This document shows positions 8,339-16,168 of a stretch of DNA of 60,432 nucleotides, one piece after another. Source of the stretch: Clostridiales bacterium (GTDB lineage: Bacteria > Bacillota > Clostridia > TANB77 > CAG-508); the NCBI GenBank assembly GCA_019419955.1, contig JAHZIB010000006.1, positions 1 through 60,432 on the forward strand. Reading direction: 5' to 3'. The notes below the pieces were generated by a model. That model saw nothing but the letters and a program-made list of their open reading frames with translations. It was not told the origin of the DNA and ran no database searches. Each line of letters starts with the position of its first letter. Positions within the stretch are counted from its first letter, which is position 1. The position numbers and the translations under genes are program-made.

Positions 8339-9865
8339 ATGATTAAAGATAGTTTTATGATAAAAGAAATATCAATAGATATGATAAAATTTGCAATAAC
8401 CAATACTGATGATAGCCCAAAGGTAAAAACTTCGAATACTATTGCTAGTGGAACTATAAAAAATGCGCTTTTTTATAAAAGGTTAAATAGTGAAAAAATT
8501 AGAAATTTATTTAAAGGAAATTATATAAGATTATGGCAAGAAAATTACGAAATATTAAAAAGAATTATTCCTTTAAATGATATGTTTGGTATAATAGAAA
8601 TAGAAGATGGAAGTATATATGAATTTTCCAAAATAATAGAAGAGGACAGATTTTTGAGTGGAGGTACAACTCATAATTGGAACGATTTAGAAAAGCTATA
8701 TCTAAAGATATTAAACTACATTAATAGAATTATTCAATATCAAAGGGAAAAGAAACAACTAATAGGGATTGAAACTGCAATATGGAATTTTACAATAGAT
8801 GGTAAACTTTTTGATTTAGATCCACCAAGATTTTTGAAAAATGGTATAGATTCAACTTTTACTAGAAAGGAAGATATAAATCAATGTAAAAGGACGATTT
8901 ATAGAAATTTTACTGAAACTGGAATGAAAACTAATTTATTAGCAACTATTATAATAGGATTGAAAGATGGTAATTTTTCAATACCAGATTTACCGAAAAA
9001 TTGGCTTGAGATATCAATAAGATATTTATTGAATAGTATTGAAGACAAAAATAAAAGACAACAAATGGAAAAAATATTGAGAGGGAATAGTAATTTTAAA
9101 TCTAACTTTACAAAACATCCAATAGATATAATTTTAAAGGAAAAAAATAAAAATAAATTAGGAGGAATTACAATGAAAAAAGAAAATAAAGAACAACAAT
9201 TTATATTTGTTACTGGTCCATCAGAATCAGGCAAAAGTGGAGGTATTAATCATATAAAGGCGAAATATCAGCAAGTTAAACATTTGAAAATAAGAGATAT
9301 ATTTCCTGCGGTATATAGAGATTCTGGAAGTAATTTGCCTTATGACCAATGGTATGAAAATGAATCAAAAAACAACTTTGAAGATTTTTGGGATAAATAC
9401 ATTGAAAAGGCTAAAGAAATGAGTGAAGGGGCAGACATAGTAATTATGGATACAATGTATGGAGTAAAAGAAATTCAGTATTTGTATAAGAAGTTACAAC
9501 AACGTGTCGGTGTCTTATACATTGATGCACCAGAAGAAGAAAGAATAAAGAGAGAATACCAAAGATTAAGAACGGATTCACCATATACGGATAGAAAAGC
9601 AGATCTTTCAATAACTATGGAACAAGTAGCAGAACGAACCAGAAGAAAAGATGCGAAAAAGAAAAGATTAGAAACTTTTGAATATAAGAATTTAGCATAT
9701 GAACAAGATGGAACACTCGTTGTAAGGGAAAATGGTATTAAATTTTCCAAAGTAATAAATAATGATGGAACAGTAGATGAATTATATAGAAAATTAGACT
9801 CATATATAGAAAGTGAAATTTCTAAAGTGAAGAACAGAAAAGAAAAAGCACAGGAGGAAAGGTAA
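8339..9865 (+). CDS. Kinase-like domain fused to P-loop nucleotide kinase, with an internal start
   Basis: 508 aa in one frame with two parts. Residues 1-275 have a kinase-like end (IETAIWNFTIDGKLFDLDPPRF, resembling the D/N and DxD of an APH/kinase catalytic core). Residues 279-508 form an NMP/guanylate-kinase-like P-loop protein: FVTGPSESGKSGG (variant Walker A), VLYIDAPEEERIKREYQRLR lid region. A full SD (GGAGG, 9161-9165) lies 7 nt before an in-frame ATG at 9173. A separate 230-aa kinase can therefore be made as well as the fusion. It starts 3 nt after the previous gene and abuts the next (TAA then ATG). Confidence 0.75.
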   Translation: MIKDSFMIKEISIDMIKFAITNTDDSPKVKTSNTIASGTIKNALFYKRLNSEKIRNLFKGNYIRLWQENYEILKRIIPLNDMFGIIEIEDGSIYEFSKIIEEDRFLSGGTTHNWNDLEKLYLKILNYINRIIQYQREKKQLIGIETAIWNFTIDGKLFDLDPPRFLKNGIDSTFTRKEDINQCKRTIYRNFTETGMKTNLLATIIIGLKDGNFSIPDLPKNWLEISIRYLLNSIEDKNKRQQMEKILRGNSNFKSNFTKHPIDIILKEKNKNKLGGITMKKENKEQQFIFVTGPSESGKSGGINHIKAKYQQVKHLKIRDIFPAVYRDSGSNLPYDQWYENESKNNFEDFWDKYIEKAKEMSEGADIVIMDTMYGVKEIQYLYKKLQQRVGVLYIDAPEEERIKREYQRLRTDSPYTDRKADLSITMEQVAERTRRKDAKKKRLETFEYKNLAYEQDGTLVVRENGIKFSKVINNDGTVDELYRKLDSYIESEISKVKNRKEKAQEER

Positions 9866-10312
9866 ATGAAAAAAAATAGAGCATCAGCAATAATTCCTTA
9901 TGAAGAAGGTTTAATTGTTATTAAAAGAACAAAGGGCAATAATGAGAATAAAGAAGAATACTATACAATTCCTGGAGGCGGACAGGAAGAGGGAGAAACT
10001 ATAGAAGAAGCGACATTAAGGGAGATACGAGAAGAATTAGGAATAGACATAGAACTAACAGATAAATGTTATGAGTTAGAAAGTCAAGGTAGAAGACAGT
10101 ATTTTTTTGTTGCTAAGTATAAATCAGGAGAAATTGGGAGTGGAATTGGTGAAGAAATGACTAATATTAATTATGAAAAATATGGGGCGTATATTCCTGA
10201 AATTATATCAATAGATAAAATAAAAAATATAAAATTATTACCAGAAGAAATAAAAGGTATAATAATGACTCATTTTAATGAGATATTTAAAAATAATGAA
10301 AAGAGTAGATAA
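9866..10312 (+). CDS. Nudix hydrolase
   Basis: 148 aa with a perfect Nudix box: GGGQEEGETIEEATLREIRE, then ELG (GX5EX7REUXEEXGU), about residues 35-57. ASAIIPYEEGLIVIKR forms the first strand and leads in. ATG follows the previous stop directly, with CAGGAGGAAAGG as SD. Likely cleaves a nucleoside-diphosphate-linked intermediate made by the preceding transferases; its exact substrate is unknown. It is the second Nudix enzyme of the cargo block and is closer to consensus than the one at 4454. Confidence 0.92.
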   Translation: MKKNRASAIIPYEEGLIVIKRTKGNNENKEEYYTIPGGGQEEGETIEEATLREIREELGIDIELTDKCYELESQGRRQYFFVAKYKSGEIGSGIGEEMTNINYEKYGAYIPEIISIDKIKNIKLLPEEIKGIIMTHFNEIFKNNEKSR

Positions 10313-10368
10313 TAATGTTATGAGCTACTTGAATATTAAGAAACAAGGCATAAAAGAAAGTGAATTAA

Positions 10369-11298
10369 ATGAATATTTATGTTTCTACATATAGTAATAA
10401 AAAATTTTTATATAAGTGTGTAATAAAAAATAATGGGATTATTAAAATAGAGAAAAGAATAAAAATGAATGACTATGCTTCATATATAAATCGTTTTCAC
10501 TCTAAAATTGCCATTGCTTTAAAAAAGTCATCTGAAAAAAATAAAGCAGGTATCACACTATTCAATAAAAATTTAAAGTGTGAATATGAATACAAAAATC
10601 ATAATTCATATACACATATCTATATTAATAAAAAATATATAATTGCAGGTAGTTATCATAATAGCAATATATTGATAATTAATCGAAAAAGTAAAGAAAG
10701 TAATTTAGTAAAAATAGAGAAATCAAAAATACATAATGTTGGAAAATTATTTAAAGAATTTTATTATGCTGTTGATTTAGAACAAAGTAAAATATATATA
10801 TTTAAGATAAATGGAATTAAGTATGAATTACAAAATGAAATAATATTAGATAAGAAAGAGCAACCAAGACATTTAATATGCTATAAAAGAAATATATACA
10901 TTTTATGCGAAAATACCTCGAAGATAATAAATTTTGAATACAAAGATGGAAAATTTATGTGTATCCAAGAAATTACTACACTTAATTTAAAGGAAAAAAT
11001 TATAAATATGCCTTCAGCAATAAGAAGATTTAAAAGATATATATTTGTTTCTAATAGAGGAGAGAACACCATTAGTATATTTAAAATAGATAGATTTGGA
11101 AAATTGCAGAATATAGGTTATTTTAGTACAAGAGGGAAAACGCCAAGAGATTTCAATATAGTAAGTAATGGAAGAATATTAGTAGTAGCAAACCAGGATT
11201 CTAATGAAGTATTAACTTTTAAAATAAATTATAAAAAAAATGAAGTCATTAATTTAGATCAAATACGAATAGAACAACCAATTTGTGTAGAAAAGTGA
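10369..11298 (+). CDS. Beta-propeller protein, lactonase/YncE-like
   Basis: 309 aa without a signal peptide, so probably cytoplasmic. Repeated blades are seen, clearest in the C-terminal half: RYIFVSNRGENTISIFKIDR, and GRILVVANQDSNEVLTFKI. These are typical of 7-bladed 6-phosphogluconolactonase (Pgl/YbhE-type) propellers. The usual conserved propeller positions are loosely kept, so lactone hydrolysis is only possible. A 56-nt gap separates it from the Nudix gene; its SD is weak. The gene downstream starts 7 nt after its stop. Confidence 0.72.
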   Translation: MNIYVSTYSNKKFLYKCVIKNNGIIKIEKRIKMNDYASYINRFHSKIAIALKKSSEKNKAGITLFNKNLKCEYEYKNHNSYTHIYINKKYIIAGSYHNSNILIINRKSKESNLVKIEKSKIHNVGKLFKEFYYAVDLEQSKIYIFKINGIKYELQNEIILDKKEQPRHLICYKRNIYILCENTSKIINFEYKDGKFMCIQEITTLNLKEKIINMPSAIRRFKRYIFVSNRGENTISIFKIDRFGKLQNIGYFSTRGKTPRDFNIVSNGRILVVANQDSNEVLTFKINYKKNEVINLDQIRIEQPICVEK

Positions 11299-11305
11299 GG
11301 TAAAT

Positions 11306-11872
11306 ATGAAAACAAAAATAATATTAGTAAGACATGCAGAATGTATTGGTAATATTAGTAATAGGTTGTCTGGAAGAACAAATTTCAATCTAACAGATAA
11401 TGGAATAATACAAGCTAAAAAACTTGCTCAAAGACTAAATACTAAAAAAATTGATATAATTTATAGTAGTCCATTACAAAGGGCTATTGATACAGCCAAT
11501 ATTATATCAAAGTATAATGGGAATATTAAATTGGAAATTGATGAAAGACTTATTGAAATAGATTATGGATTGTGTGATGGAATGAATTGGGATGATATAA
11601 ATATACAATATCCTAATATTAGAAAACTGTGGAAAGAAATATACAATTATCCTATTGAAATGCCAGAGCAGGAAGGCTTTTCTAAAGTAGCTGATAGAAT
11701 GGAAAAAGCCATAACAGATATAGCAAGCAATAATAAAGGAAATACTGTATGCATAGTTTCTCATGGAATAGCAATTCAAAGTTATATGTGTGTATTGTAT
11801 AAAAAGCCATTTAACAAAGCTAATGAATTACCACAATTAAAAAATACAGAATATATTGAATTTGACATATAA
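11306..11872 (+). CDS. Histidine phosphatase (phosphoglycerate-mutase-like)
   Basis: 188 aa. N-terminal LVRHAECIGN (RHxExxxN with catalytic His), YSSPLQRAIDTA (RA motif), and VSHGIAI (second catalytic His, about residue 151) define the branch-1 histidine phosphatases, close to CobC/PhoE-like enzymes. It would remove a phosphate from the final intermediate of the cluster. This fits the kinase-to-phosphatase order of many natural-product and cofactor routes (inference). SD GAGGT precedes ATG. Last gene of the unit, followed by a terminator. Confidence 0.88.
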   Translation: MKTKIILVRHAECIGNISNRLSGRTNFNLTDNGIIQAKKLAQRLNTKKIDIIYSSPLQRAIDTANIISKYNGNIKLEIDERLIEIDYGLCDGMNWDDINIQYPNIRKLWKEIYNYPIEMPEQEGFSKVADRMEKAITDIASNNKGNTVCIVSHGIAIQSYMCVLYKKPFNKANELPQLKNTEYIEFDI

Positions 11873-11947
11873 AGTATCTAAAATCATAAAAAAGAATTTA
11901 AACGAATATTAAAATTGTAGATTAAAATTATTTTAAATATACCAAGC

Positions 11948-11979
11948 AGAGATATTAAGAAATTAGTATCTCTTTTTTT
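11948..11979 (+). terminator. Rho-independent terminator of the second cargo unit
   Basis: AGAGATA (11948-11954) pairs with TATCTCT (11967-11973), followed by a run of six T. It lies 75 bp after the phosphatase stop. Confidence 0.75.
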
Positions 11980-12239
11980 GTATGTAAATAATAAAATAAG
12001 AAAATTTTAAATTTTGACTTAACGAATTGCATTTTTGTGTACAAACAAGTGAAGGGAAAAATAAGGGGAGGGATATTTATATTTTACAATCTTATAAAGA
12101 TTTAATAAAAAAATTCCTAAAAAAGTAACTTTTTGGAATTTTAAGTGCTGTTTATATATGAAAATGTAAAATATTTTACTACATTATAAAACATTGGGAA
12201 TTGAATATACCAATCATTAAATACGTTCCTATTATTACC

Positions 12240-12462
12240 GAGCCTATTATAACAAGTACGCCAAGACCTTTTTAAAGAGAGCGAAAAATACTTAAGTTAT
12301 AGATATTAGAAAAGCTAACTAATATGGCGATGAAGAATATAGGGATAATGATACTCTCATCTAGTCACAGTCCGAGCGTGATAAAACCGTCTAAGGCAAT
12401 GAGGATGACCCTACTAGAAAGTAGGGAGGTGTAGCCTGTGGAGCTGATTAGCTATCAGCCAT
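12240..12462 (+). ncRNA. Candidate structured RNA upstream of the recombinase
   Basis: The 680-bp gap 11873-12552 carries no convincing gene. Within it 12340-12462 is clearly richer in G and C than its surroundings. It contains two perfect hairpins: a 7-bp stem with an AGAA loop (12409-12426) and a 6-bp stem with a 5-nt loop (12443-12459). Stops occur in all three forward frames. GC-rich islands in an AT-rich genome are typical of structured RNAs. It could also be an element origin or a decayed gene. I cannot match it to a known RNA family. Confidence 0.4.
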
Positions 12463-12552
12463 TTAATGATTATTAAAATATAGTATTTATGCTATTCACA
12501 GTTATTTTTTGCATATACATTAAATATTATTAATTAAAGGAGCAAAAAGTGT

Positions 12553-12756
12553 ATGAAGATAACAACAACGATTATTGAAAGCGAAAACTACTCACAAATT
12601 TTTGTGGTATCAGAGGAACTAGAAAAAGAAGAAATAAAAAACGAAATAGAAAAACAGAAGAAAAAAGGAAATAAAGTTGCAATATTTATTTCTGGAAAGG
12701 AAGAAATATTACCAATAATTAAGAAAAATATCATCTACACATTTGGAAATACCTAA
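12553..12756 (+). CDS. Small protein next to the recombinase
   Basis: 67 aa, ATG after AAAGGAGCAAAAAGTGT. It is highly charged with a Glu/Lys-rich helix (EELEKEEIKNEIEKQKKKG), then a short hydrophobic strand. Small genes in this position are frequent beside large serine recombinases in Clostridial elements, but I do not recognise a family. It ends 84 nt before the recombinase start. Possible partner or directionality factor of the recombinase (inference only). Confidence 0.55.
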   Translation: MKITTTIIESENYSQIFVVSEELEKEEIKNEIEKQKKKGNKVAIFISGKEEILPIIKKNIIYTFGNT

Positions 12757-12840
12757 ATAGTTTGATATAAATATATAAATTATTTAAACCTTTCTTCAAA
12801 ACTATTTAAGTATATCTAATTTTGCAAAAAGGAGGATATA

Positions 12841-14517
12841 ATGAGTTTTGTGGGAAATGAAAACAATTTAAAATTAGACAATAGAATAAACCTAATTACA
12901 CCAAAGCATAATTACTATAAAAATCAAAACAAAACTATTACAGTATCAGCCTATGCAAGATTAAGTAGAGATGAAGATAGAGAAAATTATTCTAGCATTG
13001 AAGAACAAATTAACATTATTAAAGAATATGCTAAAAGTAGAGGTTGGTATATAGCAGATGAAAATGTGTATATTGATGATAATGTATCTGGATATACCTT
13101 TAATAGGACAGGATTTACTCAAATGCTAGAAAATGTAAATTCAGGCAAAATAGATATAGTAATTGCAAAAGATTTATCAAGAATAGGAAGAAATAATGGT
13201 AAAGTTCTTTGTTTAATTGAAGATTTTAAGAAATCTGGCAAGAATTTAATACTTATATCAGAAATGGGAGGTGTGTATGATGTACAAAATGACAGAGATG
13301 ACACCATAGGAATAACCACTTGGTTTAATGAAAGATATGTAAAGGATATATCAAGGAAAGTAAGAACTAATATGTTATCTAAACAAAAAGATGGTAGGTT
13401 AATTATGGGCAACTATTATGGATATGAAAAGGTATTTGAGAATGGAATACCTAAATTATATGTAATAGAAGAACTAAGGGGTGTAATAGAACTAATTTTT
13501 AAACTATATGTAGAACAAGGGTTAGGAAGAAAGAAAATAACAGATCTATTAAATAGTGATGAGTATAATTTTCCAACTCCTTCAGTTTATTATCAGAGGA
13601 AACATTTAGAAAGAGGCAGAATATATAAACACAAGGTACAAAAACTATGGAGCACAGATATGGTAAAAAACATTTTAGAAAATGATGTGTATTGTGGAAA
13701 TTTAAGGGTGCATAAAAAACAAACAATAAGTATAAGAGGAAAAGCTGTAAAACTACCAGAAGAAGAACATTTTATTTTTGAGAATCATCACGAAGCAATA
13801 ATATCAAAAGAAATGTTTGAACTAGCTCAGGAATTAAAAGCAAAGAGAGTAAAAAATAAAACCACTAAAACAAAAAGAAATTATATATTTGCTGGAATGT
13901 GTAAGTGTGGGGATTGTGGTGGAGGAGTAAGTGGAACTTTTATAAAAAGAAAGCAGGAAAAGGGTTATGAATGCACAGATTATAGAAGGTATGGCTTAGC
14001 AAGATGTAAATGTCATGAAGTTTTAGAAAAAGATATGATAATACACTTAAAAGAATTTTTGAAACTATTACGAAAAAACTTTTATGAAGAAATAGAAAAT
14101 ATTAAATTAAATAATATTGAAAATAAATCGAAAATAAATAGAGGAAAATTAGAAAGGCAATATAGTACATTGGTAGAAGAATATAAATGTTTATTGTCTC
14201 AAAAAATAAAAGACTTAGCCCAAACTACATCGCAAGAACAAAAAGAAATAATAGAAAATGCCTATAACGAATTAGAAAATGATAAGCAAAAGCAGATTAT
14301 AAGTTTAAAAGAGATACTGTCAAAAGAAGATGAGAAAATACTTGAAGATAAAGAAAAGAAAGTTAAAACGGCAATAGAGATATTTGACCAAATAATAACT
14401 TCAAATGAGCCTAGTAAGTTTTTAATAAATTCTATTATAGATAAAATTATAATATATAGTGATAAAACGATAGAATTTATATTAAAAGGAAATATTGAAA
14501 GGCTCATAAAAAATTAG
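12841..14517 (+). CDS. Large serine recombinase (site-specific integrase)
   Basis: 558 aa. Resolvase domain with catalytic serine in YARLSRDEDREN (about 38-49), IAKDLSRIGRNN (about 110-121) and the Recombinase domain with GYEKV and LIFKLYVEQGLGRKKI. A zinc ribbon follows (CKCGDCGGGVSG...YECTDYRRYGLARCKCHE), then a long coiled-coil C-terminus. It belongs to the TndX/TnpX-like large serine recombinases. It is the last gene of the element; SD AAAGGAGG precedes ATG. Its stop lies 12 bp from peroxiredoxin coding sequence, where an attachment site is expected. Confidence 0.95.
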   Translation: MSFVGNENNLKLDNRINLITPKHNYYKNQNKTITVSAYARLSRDEDRENYSSIEEQINIIKEYAKSRGWYIADENVYIDDNVSGYTFNRTGFTQMLENVNSGKIDIVIAKDLSRIGRNNGKVLCLIEDFKKSGKNLILISEMGGVYDVQNDRDDTIGITTWFNERYVKDISRKVRTNMLSKQKDGRLIMGNYYGYEKVFENGIPKLYVIEELRGVIELIFKLYVEQGLGRKKITDLLNSDEYNFPTPSVYYQRKHLERGRIYKHKVQKLWSTDMVKNILENDVYCGNLRVHKKQTISIRGKAVKLPEEEHFIFENHHEAIISKEMFELAQELKAKRVKNKTTKTKRNYIFAGMCKCGDCGGGVSGTFIKRKQEKGYECTDYRRYGLARCKCHEVLEKDMIIHLKEFLKLLRKNFYEEIENIKLNNIENKSKINRGKLERQYSTLVEEYKCLLSQKIKDLAQTTSQEQKEIIENAYNELENDKQKQIISLKEILSKEDEKILEDKEKKVKTAIEIFDQIITSNEPSKFLINSIIDKIIIYSDKTIEFILKGNIERLIKN

Positions 14518-14522
14518 TTTCT

Positions 14523-14536
14523 AACATTGGGATTTT
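14523..14536 (+). other. Presumed right attachment junction (attR)
   Basis: Peroxiredoxin coding sequence resumes at GAT (14531-14533), directly after a GG (14529-14530) that would fit the 2-bp crossover core of a large serine recombinase. In an intact peroxiredoxin this position encodes the Gly of a Pro-Gly-Asp stretch, and GGG-GAT would restore it. The matching left junction is not in the window. Confidence 0.5.
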
Positions 14537-15109
14537 ACCCCCGTATGTACTACTGAAATAATTTCATTTGCAAGAGCAAATACATATTTTGAAAATTTAA
14601 ACACTTGCTTAATAGGCCTAAGTGTAGATTCAAATGCTTCGCATCTTGCTTGGCTTTATGATATCTATTGTAGAACGGGAATTAGAGTACCTTTTCCTAT
14701 AATTGCAGACAGAAATGGTGAGATTGCTAGAAAATATGGCATGATAAGTAATGATGTAAGTAACACTGAAACTGTAAGAAATGTATATATTATTGATGAT
14801 AAAGGGATAATTAGATTAATTTTGACATATCCAATGAATGTAGGTAGAAGTATTCCAGAAATACTAAGAGCGTTGCAAGCATTACAAGTTGCTGATACCA
14901 ATAATGCTGCTATGCCAGCAAATTGGGTTCCCTGCGAACCTGTTATAATACCAATTCCTTCTACATTTGAAGATTTATTGGAAAGAAGAGCTCAAATATC
15001 ACAAAATAAAAATGGTATTAATTGGTATTTGAGTTTCAATCAACCTGACAATTGCAACAATTTAAATCAGAATAATTGTGGAAAAATAGGGAATGATAGA
15101 GATGAATAA
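14531..15109 (+). pseudogene. Peroxiredoxin, 5' end removed by element insertion
   Basis: The frame from 14531 reads DFTPVCTTEIISFARAN, the classic catalytic loop of AhpC/Prx6-type peroxiredoxins, and continues through VPFPIIADRNGEIARKYG to a full-length C-terminus (192 aa remaining). About 40 N-terminal residues and the start codon are absent. The frame hits a stop 7 nt upstream of 14531, next to the recombinase gene. An internal ATG at 14741 could start only a non-catalytic fragment. The gene is therefore inactivated unless the element excises. Confidence 0.87.
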
Positions 15110-15215
15110 TAAAAATTCATTGTAAAATATAGAAAAATAGTTCTACATGTGGTAAAATATGTAACAAATGAAAATGTTTATTTAATAAATAGCGTAAGAA
15201 AGGATAGAAAAAAAT

Positions 15216-15695
15216 ATGGAAGAAATAATTAAGAAATTAACAGAAGAGTCAAAGACAATAGCGACAATGGAATCATGTACAGGTGGTGCGATAGCTAATG
15301 CTATTACTAATATAGAGGGAGCAAGTTTGGTATTTAAATTTGGTGCTGTAACTTATTCTAATGAATTTAAAGTTAAAATGGGGGTTGATGCTAACATTAT
15401 TGATAAATATACCGTTTATAGCATGGAAACCGCTGAAGAAATGAGCAAGAATATTGCTAAGTTTGCGAATGCAGACTATGGCATTGGTATTACTGGTAAG
15501 ATTAATAGGGAGGATCCAAATAATACTGTTGGAGATAATAGCAAAATTTATGTTAGCATTTTCGAACGTGAAAAAAAATTTTTTTCAAATTTTGAAATTG
15601 TAGCAAATGCAAATTTAGATAGAGAAGGAAACAAGAGAGTTGTAGTAAATAGAATTACAGAAAAATTATCTGACTTATTAGGAATTGAGTTTTAA
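15216..15695 (+). CDS. pncC: Nicotinamide-nucleotide amidase (CinA C-terminal family)
   Basis: 159 aa, the length of a stand-alone CinA-C/PncC protein. Signature ATMESCTGGAIANAITNIEGAS near the start (here given in part: ESCTGGAIANAITN), GAVTYSNEFK, and GIGITGKI. The enzyme deamidates NMN to nicotinate mononucleotide in pyridine nucleotide recycling. GAAAGGATAG precedes ATG. It is monocistronic between the disrupted peroxiredoxin and the DUF1540 gene. The catalytic Ser/Cys region is intact, though the Gly-rich loop normally GPGG is replaced by INRE, which is unusual. Confidence 0.8.
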   Translation: MEEIIKKLTEESKTIATMESCTGGAIANAITNIEGASLVFKFGAVTYSNEFKVKMGVDANIIDKYTVYSMETAEEMSKNIAKFANADYGIGITGKINREDPNNTVGDNSKIYVSIFEREKKFFSNFEIVANANLDREGNKRVVVNRITEKLSDLLGIEF

Positions 15696-15841
15696 AGAGA
15701 CTTTTCCAATAATATGCTTTATGCTATATAAATACAATGATGAATAGCCAATTGAAAATTGTAAATAAATTTAAAAAAATTAATATTTAAAGAAAAAATA
15801 GCCATACTAATATTATAAAAATATAAAGGAGGCTATTTTTT

Positions 15842-16009
15842 ATGGAAAAAAATCAAAAAATAAATTGTACAGTTACTAGCTGTAAATATAATGATGAAGG
15901 ATGTCAAGAGTGCAAGTTGGAGCAAATAATTGTTACTCCTATAATTGGTTGCAATACAAAGCAATCGGATGAGTCTATGTGTAGCAGCTACAGGAACGGA
16001 AGTAAGTAA
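15842..16009 (+). CDS. Small DUF1540 protein
   Basis: 55 aa, too short for many gene finders. It has the DUF1540 pattern: VTSCKYNDEGCQECKLEQI, then IIGCNTKQSDESMCSSY, with Cys residues likely binding a metal. AGGAGG precedes ATG with good spacing. DUF1540 proteins are common in spore-formers; their function is not established. Gene is monocistronic. Confidence 0.8.
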   Translation: MEKNQKINCTVTSCKYNDEGCQECKLEQIIVTPIIGCNTKQSDESMCSSYRNGSK

Positions 16010-16051
16010 ATAAGAAATATATGAAAATTCAAAAGAAAAATGCAAATAAGC

Positions 16052-16160
16052 TTGTATATGCACGTAAAATAGTGTATAATATTTAAAGAGTTTGCTTTTA
16101 AAGCAGAAGTGATAATTTGCTTTTGCAAAACTCAAAAGTAAGTTTAAAACGTGAAAGGGG
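16052..16160 (+). promoter_or_regulatory. Promoter and structured leader of the PhoH gene
   Basis: TTGTAT (16052-16057), 17-bp spacer, TATAAT (16075-16080). The leader can form a stem GAGTTT/AAACTC (16088-16093/16128-16133) enclosing a short GCTTT hairpin and a TTTTGCAAAA palindrome. SD GAAAGGGG is at 16153-16160. Confidence 0.65.
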
Positions 16161-16168
16161 ATATTCCT

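Noticed and set aside
12240..12462. Decayed serine recombinase or other gene
   Set aside because: Short open pieces exist in several frames but do not join into a recognisable protein, and they carry stops at intervals of about 10-20 codons.
12190..14532. AACATTGGGA at 12190-12199 and 14523-14532 as ends of a 2.3-kb element
   Set aside because: The left copy is not next to peroxiredoxin sequence as an attL must be; a 10-bp match in AT-rich DNA is weak.
14741..15109. Independent 122-aa gene
   Set aside because: It is the in-frame C-terminal part of the disrupted peroxiredoxin; no SD is found before the ATG.
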